DNA from: Streptomyces sp. NBC_00683
GTDB lineage: Bacteria > Actinomycetota > Actinomycetes > Streptomycetales > Streptomycetaceae
Direction of reading: 5' to 3'
NCBI RefSeq assembly: GCF_036226745.1
Contig: NZ_CP109013.1
Location: 434,001 to 498,000, forward strand
DNA length: 64,000 nt
The position numbers and the translations under genes are program-made. This document shows positions 39,743 to 48,408 of the stretch, one piece after another (the first letter of the stretch is position 1; each line of letters opens with the position of its first letter). The notes beneath the pieces were generated by a model. The model was not told where the DNA came from and searched no databases. It saw nothing but the letters and a program-made list of their open reading frames with translations.

Positions 39743-42405
39743 GCCTGGTCTCCTTCGGTGTACGGCCGGATACCGGAAGCGGGTCCGGGTGTGCTGCGGC
39801 CCGGTGCGGCCCCGCCGCCGCGGACCCATCCGTTGCGGTAGGCGGTCATGCGGTCGCGGGCCTGTTCGGGCGTGCGTTCGACGGGCGGTGTGGTCCCTCG
39901 GTCGCGCGAGTCTCCGCGCTCCGGGCGCGGCTTCTCGCGCAGCTGGGGTACGAGGCTGGCCTGCCGGACGCGACGCGGCAGCTCGCCGTCCTCGTCCGAG
40001 GTACCGGAGGGACCCGGGACTCCTGAAGGACCCGTGGAACCCGTGGGACCCGAGGGCCCCGTGGAAGCCGAGGGGCGTGCGCGCCGGTGCAGCGTGGTGA
40101 CCGGCGCGGGTGCGGCCTTCGGCCCCCTACGGGCCTCGACGGGCGTACGCGGTTCGATCGCGGGCACGGCCACCGGGGCGGGGAACGCGGTGGGGCGTGG
40201 GGCCGCGGCGCGTGGCCCTGGTGCCTGTGCCCTGCTGTCGTCGTCCCGGGCCACCGTTGTGGCGCTCCCCGGGTCGGCGGCGCCCTCCGGAGCGGCCGAC
40301 TTGCCTGCCGGCAGTCCGCTCTGGAGCAGTGCGGTGGGCAGCAGCACCACCGCCGTCGTGCCCCCGTACGGCGAGGTGCGCAGCTGGACCTTGATCTGGT
40401 GACGGGCGGAGAGCCTGCTCACCACGAAGAGGCCGAGCCTGTCGCTGTCGAACAGGTCGAGCGCTTCCGACTGCTCGATGCGCCGGTTCGCCTCGCCGAG
40501 CAACTCCTTGCCCATGCCGAGCCCACGGTCCTCGATCTCCAGGGCGTACCCGTTGCCCACCGGTTCGCCGCTGATGCGCACCTTGGTGTGCGGCGGGGAG
40601 AACTGTGCGGCGTTCTCGACGAGTTCCGCCAGGAGGTGGGTGAGGTCGGCCACGGCCGCCCCCTTCACGCCCGCGTCCGGCAGCGCCCGCACTTCCACCC
40701 GTGAGTAGTCCTCGATCTCGGAGACTGCGGCACGGACCACATTGGTCAGTGGTACGGCCATCCGCCAGGCGCGCCCGGGTGCTGCCCCGGAGAGGATGAT
40801 CAGGCTCTCCGCGTGCCGCCTCATCCGGGTCGTGAGGTGATCGAGCCGGAACAGGTCACCCAGCTCGTTGGGGTCGTCGGCGCGGCGCTCCATGCCGTCG
40901 AGAAGGGTGAGCTGGCGGTGGACGAGGACCTGGCTGCGGCGGGCGAGGTTGACGAAGACTCCGGAGATCCCGCTGGCCAGTTCGGCACGTTCGACGGCGG
41001 CGCTGAGTGCGGCGCGGTGGACGGTGTCGAGTGCTTCGCCCACCTGACCGATCTCGTCGTTTGAAGGCCTGCCGGGCGGCGCCTCCGCCCGGATGTCCAG
41101 TTCCTCGCCGGCGCGCAGTCGCTGCATGGCGCGGGGCAGTTTGCGCCGGGCGATCTCCAGCGCGCTGTTGCGGAGGCTGACGAGCTCGACGACGAGCGCC
41201 CGGCCGATGCGCACGGAGATCATGAGTGAGGCGGCGGCGGCGAAGAAACCGAAGAGGACGGCCGCTCCCGCGGGGCTGAGCAGTGCGCGCGTGAGGGGGT
41301 CGGCTCGGTCGGCGGCACGGTCGACCGCGCCGGTTTCGATGGAGCTCAGCTCCTCGCGTACGGCTGTCACGTCGCGTTCCCATGCCGCGGGGGACACCGA
41401 CTGCGCGGCCCGACGGCCCGGCTCCGCCTGGAGCACCTTGTCCTCGGCTGCCGTGATCCTGCGATACGCGCCGCCTTCGGTGAGGGAGCGCCAGGCATTT
41501 CGGCCGGCGGACGGCAGATCGGCCCCGGCCGTACTCGCCAGGCTCCGGCGGGTCGCCACCGCGCCGGTGAAGTTGCGCAGCCGCTCACCGTCGAGTGTCC
41601 CGGTGAGTCCGGCGGAGGCCAGCAGCGTGTCCTCGCGCGCCAGCATCTCACCGCTCCGCGCCAGTTCGAGCAGGACGCGGGCCTCGGACCCCAGCTCGGC
41701 GTCCTGAATTCCGGTCAGCGCGCCGGAGACACCGAACGCCGCGGTGATGGCCTCGGAGTACTGCGTGAATGCGGCGGCCGCGTCGGCGCGCCGGTCGGCG
41801 TCCCTGTCCCGGGAACCGCCGGCCGGAGGGTCCAGCAGGCTGCTGCGCAGGGTGGGGAGTCGCTGGGTGTGCTCGAGGAAGGTGCTGAGCCGTCCCGCGA
41901 CCCCCTCGGGGAGGTTGCCCGCGTCGGCGACCGTGTGCCGGTCGCCCAGGCGCAGCGCTCCGAGCGCGGCATCGGTGTGCTTCGCCTGGCGCTTCAGGTC
42001 GGCGGCGTGCCCGGTACCCGGGGCCACCGACTGGCGCAGTGCCGCCTCGCGTTCGGTCTGCAGGGCGGCGACCGCCGCCTGGACCGGGGCTCGTACGGTG
42101 CTGTCCACCCGTTGCAGTTCGCGCAGCCGGGCCACGTCCTGCGCCGTGGTGACGGTGGCGAATCCCCACAGGGCGAGCAGCGAGACGACCGGGACCATCA
42201 GCAGGGAAATGACCTTGGCCCGCACGGTCCTGGGGCGCAGGGACCCTCGACGCGCCGGGGGATCGTCCGGCGCCGGCGACCCGGCCCGGTGGTCGGTGCG
42301 CTCGTCGGCCGGCCGGCCTGCGTGCGCGCGTCGTCCGCGCGGCGGTGGCGCGGGCCGTTCGCCGTGCGCACCGGGGTCCGGGGTCGTCGTGCGGGGTGTG
42401 CGCAT
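39739..42405 (-). CDS. cvnA: Conservon sensor kinase-like CvnA
   Basis: 888 residues. After a basic, Pro-rich head (1-60), TM1 is 'VISLLMVPVVSLLALWGFAT'. A long external nitrate/nitrite-sensing-like domain follows (about 85-365). TM2 is 'AGAAVLFGFFAAAASLMISV', then HAMP-like helices. The ATPase has the N box 'LAELVENAAQFSPPHTKV', G1 'IEDRGLGMG' and 'LFDSDRLGLFVVSRLS'. There is no His-containing dimerisation box of the classical type, as in other CvnA proteins. The C-terminal 180 residues are disordered (Pro/Arg/Ala). It senses an external signal and transmits it to CvnB-C-D. Confidence 0.92.
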   Translation of the reverse strand: MRTPRTTTPDPGAHGERPAPPPRGRRAHAGRPADERTDHRAGSPAPDDPPARRGSLRPRTVRAKVISLLMVPVVSLLALWGFATVTTAQDVARLRELQRVDSTVRAPVQAAVAALQTEREAALRQSVAPGTGHAADLKRQAKHTDAALGALRLGDRHTVADAGNLPEGVAGRLSTFLEHTQRLPTLRSSLLDPPAGGSRDRDADRRADAAAAFTQYSEAITAAFGVSGALTGIQDAELGSEARVLLELARSGEMLAREDTLLASAGLTGTLDGERLRNFTGAVATRRSLASTAGADLPSAGRNAWRSLTEGGAYRRITAAEDKVLQAEPGRRAAQSVSPAAWERDVTAVREELSSIETGAVDRAADRADPLTRALLSPAGAAVLFGFFAAAASLMISVRIGRALVVELVSLRNSALEIARRKLPRAMQRLRAGEELDIRAEAPPGRPSNDEIGQVGEALDTVHRAALSAAVERAELASGISGVFVNLARRSQVLVHRQLTLLDGMERRADDPNELGDLFRLDHLTTRMRRHAESLIILSGAAPGRAWRMAVPLTNVVRAAVSEIEDYSRVEVRALPDAGVKGAAVADLTHLLAELVENAAQFSPPHTKVRISGEPVGNGYALEIEDRGLGMGKELLGEANRRIEQSEALDLFDSDRLGLFVVSRLSARHQIKVQLRTSPYGGTTAVVLLPTALLQSGLPAGKSAAPEGAADPGSATTVARDDDSRAQAPGPRAAAPRPTAFPAPVAVPAIEPRTPVEARRGPKAAPAPVTTLHRRARPSASTGPSGPTGSTGPSGVPGPSGTSDEDGELPRRVRQASLVPQLREKPRPERGDSRDRGTTPPVERTPEQARDRMTAYRNGWVRGGGAAPGRSTPGPASGIRPYTEGDQA

Positions 42406-42506
42406 GGCCTCCTCGTTCCAGGTGTGGAGCTCAGTGCCCCGAGTGCTGTGTACGGCGGAATTCCGCGCCGTCCGGTCGCCGGGACGGCGTTGCCGCCGCC
42501 CTGGCG

Positions 42507-43277
42507 TCAGGGAGCCACTGCCGCCGGGGCCCGTTCGGCGGCGTCCTCCACGCGCTCGCGGGCCGCCGGTGAGAGTGCGACGAACGCCGAGGTGAGGAAG
42601 AGGTACGAGCCCAGGCCGACGGCGAGCGGGAAGATGAACTGCATCACGGTCGCTCCGGGGAGCTCGGATCCCGACGGTGCGACCCGGACTCCGACGGCCA
42701 GCATTCCCGTGTAGTGCATGCTGCTGACTGCCGCGCCCATGACGAGTGACGCGAGGGCCACGGCCCCGGGCGACCTGATGTTCAGTGCCGCCCAGAGGGC
42801 CGCTGTCGCGGCGACGACGGCGATCGTCACCGAGAGCGCCACGAGCAGCGGGTCGTACGCGACGGTGCCGTGCAGCCTCAGGGCGGCCATTCCGAGGTAG
42901 TGCATGCTGGCGACTCCGAGCCCGGTCGTGAGACCGCCGATGAGGAGCGCACGCGAGCGGTCACGGCTGTAGCCGACCACGAAGACTCCGGCCCCGACCA
43001 CCACCATGGCGACCAACAGGCTGAGCAGCGTGAGCGGAACGTCGTAGCGGATGTCGGTACCGGTGACGCCGAAACCGAGCATGGCGACGAAGTGCATCGT
43101 CCAGATGCCCGTACCGATGGCGGATGCGGCGGTGAACAGCCAGTTGCGGCGCGAACGGCCGCTGGTGGCGAGCGCGCGCACGGTGCAGCGGAGCCCGAGT
43201 GCGGCGCCGATCGATGCCATCGCGTACGACAGCGCGGGTGTCAGCCAGCCGAAGGTGGCGTGGTCCAGGTGTCCCAT
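42507..43277 (-). CDS. MHYT-domain integral membrane sensor
   Basis: A 256-residue, seven-helix membrane protein with three MHYT motifs: 'MHFVAMLGFGV' (about 62), 'MHYLGMAALRL' (about 126) and 'MHYTGMLAVGV' (about 188). MHYT proteins are proposed copper-bound sensors of O2, CO or NO. There is no output domain; the C-terminus is a short helical tail. It lies 101 bp upstream of cvnA on the same strand, so it may add a gas-sensing input to the conservon. This link is inferred. Confidence 0.9.
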   Translation of the reverse strand: MGHLDHATFGWLTPALSYAMASIGAALGLRCTVRALATSGRSRRNWLFTAASAIGTGIWTMHFVAMLGFGVTGTDIRYDVPLTLLSLLVAMVVVGAGVFVVGYSRDRSRALLIGGLTTGLGVASMHYLGMAALRLHGTVAYDPLLVALSVTIAVVAATAALWAALNIRSPGAVALASLVMGAAVSSMHYTGMLAVGVRVAPSGSELPGATVMQFIFPLAVGLGSYLFLTSAFVALSPAARERVEDAAERAPAAVAP

Positions 43278-43438
43278 GAATCGGGGACGCTAGCCCGCTC
43301 AGGGGCGCATGCCAGGGGCGCATTTCGAAAGCTGCTGAAATATGACAGAGAGATGTTCCCGAACGATCGAGCCAGGGTCGAACGTGCGCACCGTTCCGTG
43401 CCGTTTCGCTCGGATACGGACTACGCGATCATGTCTGT

Positions 43439-44038
43439 ATGGCCGACGACCACACACACGTACAGGACTTCTTCTCGGTCCGAGCAGCGGACTGGGACAG
43501 CCGGTTCCCCGATGACGGGCCCGCGTACGCCGCCGCCGTCGGCGCACTCGGACTTCGCCCCGGCGACGCCGTTCTCGACGCGGGCTGCGGTACGGGGCGC
43601 GCGCTGCCGCACCTGCGTGACGCGGTGGGACCCGGCGGCACGGTGCTCGGCGCCGACCTCACACCCGCCATGCTGGATGCGGCGGTACGGGCGGGGCGGG
43701 CCGGCAGCGGCGCCCTGCTCGTGGCCGATGCGGCACGGCTGCCGGTGCGTGACGGAACGCTCGACGCGGTGTTCGCGGCCGGCCTGATCTCTCATCTCAC
43801 CCGTCCCGAGCGGGGGCTGGGCGAGCTGGCACGTGTCGTACGCCCCGGCGGCCGACTGGCCCTGTTCCATCCGATCGGCCGGGCCGCGCTGGCCGCGCGG
43901 CACGGCCGCAGCATCTCGGACGACGATCTACGGGCGGAGCCGCGTCTCGTCCCCCTGCTGGCACACGCGGGGTGGGGGCTGGACTCGTACACCGACGAGG
44001 ACGACCGCTTCCTGGTTCTCGCCGTACGCGCGCGCTGA
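43439..44038 (+). CDS. Class I SAM-dependent methyltransferase
   Basis: A 199-residue Methyltransf_11-type protein: 'AVLDAGCGTGRALPHLRDAV' (SAM-binding loop), 'LGADLTPAMLDAAVRAGRAG' and 'LGELARVVRPGGRLALFHPI'. The substrate is unknown. It is divergent from the MHYT gene and converges with the hydrolase gene at an 11-bp gap. Confidence 0.88.
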   Translation: MADDHTHVQDFFSVRAADWDSRFPDDGPAYAAAVGALGLRPGDAVLDAGCGTGRALPHLRDAVGPGGTVLGADLTPAMLDAAVRAGRAGSGALLVADAARLPVRDGTLDAVFAAGLISHLTRPERGLGELARVVRPGGRLALFHPIGRAALAARHGRSISDDDLRAEPRLVPLLAHAGWGLDSYTDEDDRFLVLAVRAR

Positions 44039-44049
44039 GCGTCCGCGCG

Positions 44050-44823
44050 TCACGCGGGGCGCTCGGCGACGGCCCGCACCAGCGCGTCCGGGCGGTCGAA
44101 CATGAGGACGTGTCCCGCCTCCGGGACCGTCTCCACCCGTACGCTGGCGCCCATCAGCTCCTCCCTTCCCGGGAGTTCACCGCTCAGCGCGCCCTGCAGG
44201 TACACACGCTCGGCCGGCGACTCCATCAGCATCCGGCGCATGGTCGGGTCGGTGCCACGCACCAGGCCGGTCGCCGTGCGGTGCAGGGCGAGCGGGTCGG
44301 CGAGCCGCATGGTCGCGGCCCAGGCCGGACCCACTCGCGCCAGCACCCGGGCGAAGCCCCCGCCGTGGACGAACTCCTCCTCCGACAGTCCGGCGATGCC
44401 ACTGCTCCCCGCGGTGACCGGCGGGTACGGGTCGAGGTTGGCCTCGGTCAGGACCAGACGCCGTACCAGTTCCGGACGCCGGTGCGCGAGGACGATCGCG
44501 ACCGCGCCGCCCATGCTGTGGCCGATGAGGTCCGCGCCGCGCACTCCCGCTCCGTCGAGCGCGGCGGCCAGCGCGTCCGCGTGGTCCTCCAGCGTGTAGC
44601 CGAACTCCTGGGGCCGGTCACTGATGCCGTGCCCCGGAAGGTCGACGAGGAGCGAGCGGCGGCCGGACAGCGCCGGGGCGGCCGCGATGTGCGCGTGGTA
44701 GACGGAGGACATCGCTCCGAGCCCGTGCACGTACACCGAGGCCGCACCGGCGCCGTCGGACCTCCCGCCCGACTCGGTCCACCGGACGACACTCCCCCGC
44801 TGGTCGAACTTCGCCTCGTACAC
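44050..44823 (-). CDS. Alpha/beta-fold hydrolase
   Basis: 257 residues from GTG 44823. 'VYVHGLGAMSSVYHAHIA' is the oxyanion loop, 'LLVDLPGHGISDRP' is typical of the family, the nucleophile Ser is in 'LIGHSMGGAVAIVLAH' and the final His is in 'VPEAGHVLMFDRPDALV'. The substrate is unknown. It shares a 115-bp divergent region with a padR gene and is probably its target. Confidence 0.88.
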   Translation of the reverse strand: MYEAKFDQRGSVVRWTESGGRSDGAGAASVYVHGLGAMSSVYHAHIAAAPALSGRRSLLVDLPGHGISDRPQEFGYTLEDHADALAAALDGAGVRGADLIGHSMGGAVAIVLAHRRPELVRRLVLTEANLDPYPPVTAGSSGIAGLSEEEFVHGGGFARVLARVGPAWAATMRLADPLALHRTATGLVRGTDPTMRRMLMESPAERVYLQGALSGELPGREELMGASVRVETVPEAGHVLMFDRPDALVRAVAERPA

Positions 44824-44861
44824 AGGTCCCCCACTCGTCGACGCCTCGCTTCGCCTGGAGC

Positions 44862-44913
44862 ATACATCGTCGCCGATGTATAACGGCAGAGATGTATCAC
44901 TGCAACGATGTAC
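44862..44913. promoter_or_regulatory. PadR-type operators between the hydrolase and padR genes
   Basis: ATACATCG-TCGC-CGATGTAT (44862-44881) is a perfect dyad. GATGTA recurs at 44875, 44891 and 44907, exactly 16 bp apart, so several operator copies follow one another on one face of the helix. This fits repression of both divergent genes by the adjacent PadR protein. Confidence 0.75.
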
Positions 44914-44938
44914 CCCGCACATGAGGCAGAATGCGGGC

Positions 44939-45469
44939 ATGCTGGAGCTCTCCATCCTCGGATTCCTGTACGACACCCCCCTGCACGGCTACGAACTGCG
45001 CAAACGCATCACTGCCCTGACCGGACATGTGAGGCCGGTCGCGGAAAGCACGCTGTACCCGGCCATCAAGCGACTGGAGAAGGCGGGGCTGCTTGCCCGG
45101 GAGACACAGCCGGGCAGCACGGCCGCACCCCGTCACGTCCTGACACTGACCGAGGCGGGCAGGACGGAGCTGCGGCACCGTCTGGCGGAACCCGCCAGAG
45201 GCGACATCACCGACGAGAACCGCTGGTTCACGCTCCTGGCGTTCCTGCGTCATCTGCCGGACCCACCGGCCCAGGCCGCCGTGCTCCGGCGGCGGCTGGC
45301 CTTCCTGGACGAGCCCGCGAGCTTCTTCTACGCCGGGGACCGGCCGCTGCGCGCCGAGGAACTGGACGATCCGTTCCGCCAGGGCATCCTCACGATCGCC
45401 CGGGCGACCAGTGAGGCCGAGCTCAGGTGGCTCCGCGCCACCCTCGGCTCACTCGACCGGAGTGTCTGA
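44939..45469 (+). CDS. PadR-family transcriptional regulator
   Basis: A 176-residue protein. The start 'MLELSILGFLYDTPLHGYEL' is the usual PadR beginning; upstream in-frame ATGs at 44876 and 44921 lie in the operator region and are not favoured. The winged helix continues with 'STLYPAIKRLEKAGLLARE'. The helical C-terminal domain forms the dimer. It probably represses itself and the divergent hydrolase gene. Confidence 0.92.
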   Translation: MLELSILGFLYDTPLHGYELRKRITALTGHVRPVAESTLYPAIKRLEKAGLLARETQPGSTAAPRHVLTLTEAGRTELRHRLAEPARGDITDENRWFTLLAFLRHLPDPPAQAAVLRRRLAFLDEPASFFYAGDRPLRAEELDDPFRQGILTIARATSEAELRWLRATLGSLDRSV

Positions 45470-46351
45470 GGGCCGCCCGTGCGGGACCGGGCACCCGCGG
45501 ACGCCCGGGGTGGGGAACGTCCCGAGCCCGGCGACCTCGTACCCGTTCGGATAGCCCTTGATCTCGGGGTTCTGACGGGCGTAGTGCGCGGTGGAGCGGG
45601 GCGGCAGGAGCCGTACGGCTCGGGCCCTCAGGCGCAGCGCTCCGCGGGTCAGTCCCCGGGCGACGGGGCCGGGGCGTTCGTAGCGGAACGTGCGCAGCAG
45701 CGAGTCGTCGAGGAGGGCCAGCGCCGCCTTGCGCACGACGGGTGCGAGCGGGCGCGGGTACCAGGAGCCCATGAGAGCCAGCGTCGCGTCGGAGACCGAG
45801 CGTGCGCCCTCGTCCCAGCCGAAGTGCTCCTCCTCGTAGGCGTCGAGGGTGCGCTCGAAGTCCTCGTACGTCTGCGGCACGTCCTTGATGCCCAGGTGTG
45901 TGCCGAGCGTGCGGTAGTAGACGGCGACGGCGCGCAGCTCGTGGTCGGACAGCCTGCGCCAGCCGTAGGTGTCGAGCCAGCGCTTCGGGGTGACCACGAA
46001 GGTGCACAGCACGTAGCGCATGTCGTCGTCGCTGATGTCGTAGCTGCGGTGCATCCGGTTGATCCGCCGGACCGCCGTGCGTCCTGCCTCGCTGTCGAAG
46101 CCGTGCTCCACGACGGAGTCGAGGAGAAGTGCGGTGTCGTCGTACCGCTTCTGTGAACGTTCCGTCAGTTCCCCTGTCTCCGCGAGGAGTCGGCCGATGC
46201 TGGGGACGGCGTAGGTGCGGTACAGGGCGAGTTCGAGTGCGCGGGTGATGTCCCAGGGGAATTCGTACGTCACGGTGAGCCGGTAGATCTCGAGGAAGTC
46301 CCGCTCCGGGTCCAGACGCTGGATCTCCTTGAGCCGTTCGAACCGCTTCAC
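45449..46351 (-). CDS. MpaB-like oxygenase (DUF2236)
   Basis: 300 residues from GTG 46351. 'RINRMHRSYDISDDDMRYVL' carries the haem-site His of the ER-bound oxygenase MpaB/latex-clearing protein family, with 'FVVTPKRWLDTYGWRRLSDH' and 'HYARQNPEIKGYPNGYEV' further on. Members oxidise hydrophobic substrates with haem b. The last 21 bp overlap the 3' end of padR in convergent orientation, so read-through would make antisense RNA. Confidence 0.82.
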   Translation of the reverse strand: MKRFERLKEIQRLDPERDFLEIYRLTVTYEFPWDITRALELALYRTYAVPSIGRLLAETGELTERSQKRYDDTALLLDSVVEHGFDSEAGRTAVRRINRMHRSYDISDDDMRYVLCTFVVTPKRWLDTYGWRRLSDHELRAVAVYYRTLGTHLGIKDVPQTYEDFERTLDAYEEEHFGWDEGARSVSDATLALMGSWYPRPLAPVVRKAALALLDDSLLRTFRYERPGPVARGLTRGALRLRARAVRLLPPRSTAHYARQNPEIKGYPNGYEVAGLGTFPTPGVRGCPVPHGRPSDTPVE

Positions 46352-46558
46352 CCTGGCTGTCCCCTCGTCGGCCGGAGGCACAAGCCTACGCGGGCCGGGC
46401 GGACGGGCACCACGGTGCGAGGGGTGCTCCGGCGTGCCGCAGCGGCTGCGGAGACCGCCTGTCACCGGGCAATATCCCTTGTCAGGGCCTCGACGGCAGG
46501 GTTACCGAGTAGTTAAGGTGCGCCGACGGACGAAGCTGTGAGGAAAGAGGAGGGTGCT

Positions 46559-47503
46559 GTGGCCGGGACCGACGAGGCGGTCGCCGACGACGACGCACTG
46601 TTTGTGCTGACCGCGGTACTGCTGACCCCCGCGCAGTTCCCGAGCGTGCTCGGCGACGACTACGTGGCCGCGTGCGGTGCGCTGGGCATCGAACCGTACG
46701 CCGAGGGCTACGGTCTGGTGCTCGGCCAGGACGGCGGCGGTGCCCGCTGGACGGTCGTCGTCGACGATGTCTCCCTGGTGGCCGTCGCCATCGCCTCCTG
46801 GGACTGCGGCATGGAGTACGACCTCTCCCCCGACGACCGCTCGGTCGTGTGCGCACTGCCGGGCTGGCCGTTGGCCCTGGCGGTCGCGGCGCCCGGCGTT
46901 CCCGCGCCGCACGACCCGCTGCCGGACCCGTCTGCCGAGGGAACCGACCCGGCACCCCTGACACCGCCGGACACCGAGGTGTGGGGAGCGGCCCAGCGCC
47001 GTCTCGGCGCGGACGAGATCGCCCTGCAGTGGGCCGTCTGGCGCGAGCAGATCGACGACGACACCACGTTCAGCAGGCCCGACGGAAACGCGCCCGAGGA
47101 CGGAAAGCCGTCGGAGGACGAGAACGCGTCGGAGGACGAGAACGCGTCGGAGGACGGGCAGGCTCCGGAGGCACAGGCATCGGAGAGTGGACAGGGGGAC
47201 GCGGGGGAAGCCGCGGAAGGCACCGGCTCCCGGCAGCACCCCGGCGTTCGCCGGGCGCTCGAAGAGGCCCTCGCATACGTCACGGCCCCGCCCCCGCCCG
47301 GCCGGATACGCTCCGCGTTCGCCCCCGGAGGGGCCCGCATGCTGCGCGTCGACGGCCCCGGCTGGTCCCTGGTGGCCAGAACCGACGACATCGCGTTCGT
47401 CCTTCTGGACGAGGAGCCGGGCGAGGTCCTGCCGGTCGGCCGCGGCCCCGAACTGCCGGGGCTGCTGAAGTCACTGGACGAGTTGGCTGTCCGGCCGGCC
47501 TGA
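46559..47503 (+). CDS. Hypothetical protein with acidic repeat linker
   Basis: 314 residues from GTG 46559, chosen because AGGAGG stands five bases upstream. No family is recognised. An N-terminal domain (about 10-165: 'LFVLTAVLLTPAQFPSVLGD', 'DEIALQWAVWREQID') and a smaller C-terminal one ('IRSAFAPGGARMLRVDGPGW') are joined by an acidic linker. The linker contains the near-perfect tandem repeat ASEDEN-ASEDEN-ASEDGQ (18-bp units around 47118-47160). Confidence 0.7.
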   Translation: MAGTDEAVADDDALFVLTAVLLTPAQFPSVLGDDYVAACGALGIEPYAEGYGLVLGQDGGGARWTVVVDDVSLVAVAIASWDCGMEYDLSPDDRSVVCALPGWPLALAVAAPGVPAPHDPLPDPSAEGTDPAPLTPPDTEVWGAAQRRLGADEIALQWAVWREQIDDDTTFSRPDGNAPEDGKPSEDENASEDENASEDGQAPEAQASESGQGDAGEAAEGTGSRQHPGVRRALEEALAYVTAPPPPGRIRSAFAPGGARMLRVDGPGWSLVARTDDIAFVLLDEEPGEVLPVGRGPELPGLLKSLDELAVRPA

Positions 47504-47561
47504 GCCCCGGGTCCGCTACGGGGTGACCGGCAGCCACGGGCCGACCTGCGGGAGCAGGCGG

Positions 47562-47592
47562 CCGGCCCGCGGACCAGCACCGGGCGGGCCGG
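47562..47592. terminator. Bidirectional terminator hairpin
   Basis: CCGGCCCGC (47562-47570) pairs with GCGGGCCGG (47584-47592). It lies between convergent genes with stops at 47503 and 47603. Confidence 0.65.
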
Positions 47593-47602
47593 ACGAGAGG
47601 TC

Positions 47603-48145
47603 CTAGACTCGCTCCAGCGGACGGTGCGGCTCGGCGGGCAGCTCGGTCCTGACGGGGTCGCCGGGCCGCACGACTCCGCCGACCCTGACGATGCCCATGA
47701 TCCCGGCCTTCCGGACGATGCCGCCGTCCTCGTCCCTCCCGACGACCTGCTTGAGCAGTCCGTCCTGGAAGAGGTCGATCTGCAGGCACGGATTGCGCAG
47801 GCCCGTCACCTCGACGACGGCCTCGTCGCCGAGGTGGAGCAGCGTGCCCGCCGGGAGGGCGAGCAGGTCGATGCCACCGGTGGTGACGTTCTCTCCCAGG
47901 TCACCGGGCGCGACGTCGAATCCGGCATCCCGCAGCTCGGCGAACAGCTCCTGATGGATCAGGTGGACCTGACGCAGGTTGGGCTGCGTCGGGTCCTGTG
48001 CGACTCGCGACCGGTGTTTGACCGTGACACCGGCGTGGACATCGCCCTCCACGCCGAGCCCGGCCAGCAGCGTGACGCTGTCCCGGTTCGGTTTGGTGAA
48101 TGCGTACACGCCGTTGCTGCTGACGGCCACGACTGTGCTGTTCAG
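47603..48145 (-). CDS. MOSC-domain protein, probable CTG start
   Basis: A 180-residue protein. 'VVAVSSNGVYAFTKPNRDSV', 'GVEGDVHAGVTVKHRSRV', 'ENVTTGGIDLLALPAGTLL' and 'VTGLRNPCLQIDLFQDGLL' form a MOSC domain; the Cys in 'RNPCLQ' is the conserved sulfur- or Moco-binding residue. There is no ATG or GTG at the natural N-terminus. CTG 48145 has GGAG eight bases upstream and overlaps the preceding stop as CTGA, so it is the likely start. GTG 48130 is the only near alternative and has no ribosome site. The role is probably sulfur transfer or molybdenum-cofactor-linked reduction. Confidence 0.82.
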   Translation of the reverse strand: MNSTVVAVSSNGVYAFTKPNRDSVTLLAGLGVEGDVHAGVTVKHRSRVAQDPTQPNLRQVHLIHQELFAELRDAGFDVAPGDLGENVTTGGIDLLALPAGTLLHLGDEAVVEVTGLRNPCLQIDLFQDGLLKQVVGRDEDGGIVRKAGIMGIVRVGGVVRPGDPVRTELPAEPHRPLERV

Positions 48146-48324
48146 CGTCCTATCTCCTTGCGGCTGATCCTGCGGAGCCTGCGCCGCTGGGCCGGATCGA
48201 GCATCAGGTAGCCCACCGTGGGCACCCCGATGAGGACCAGCAGTGACCACCAGAATCCGATGAACGGAATCAGGATGACTGCCGCGACCACTCCCCCGAT
48301 GGCGATCTTTGCACCGTTCGACAT
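48142..48324 (-). CDS. Small two-helix membrane protein, 60 aa
   Basis: 'AIGGVVAAVILIPFIGFWWS' and 'LLVLIGVPTVGYLML' form a helical hairpin, followed by a basic tail 'AQRRRLRRISRKEIGR'. GGAGG precedes its ATG. It overlaps the MOSC gene by four bases (CTGA), which supports coupled translation. The function is unknown. Confidence 0.7.
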   Translation of the reverse strand: MSNGAKIAIGGVVAAVILIPFIGFWWSLLVLIGVPTVGYLMLDPAQRRRLRRISRKEIGR

Positions 48325-48408
48325 GATCCGTGCCTCCTCCGCGGCCGGAGCCGCTCCTGGTGTGAGAACGCCTGCGACCGCCCATCGGTTCCAGCAGGCC
48401 GCTCCCGT

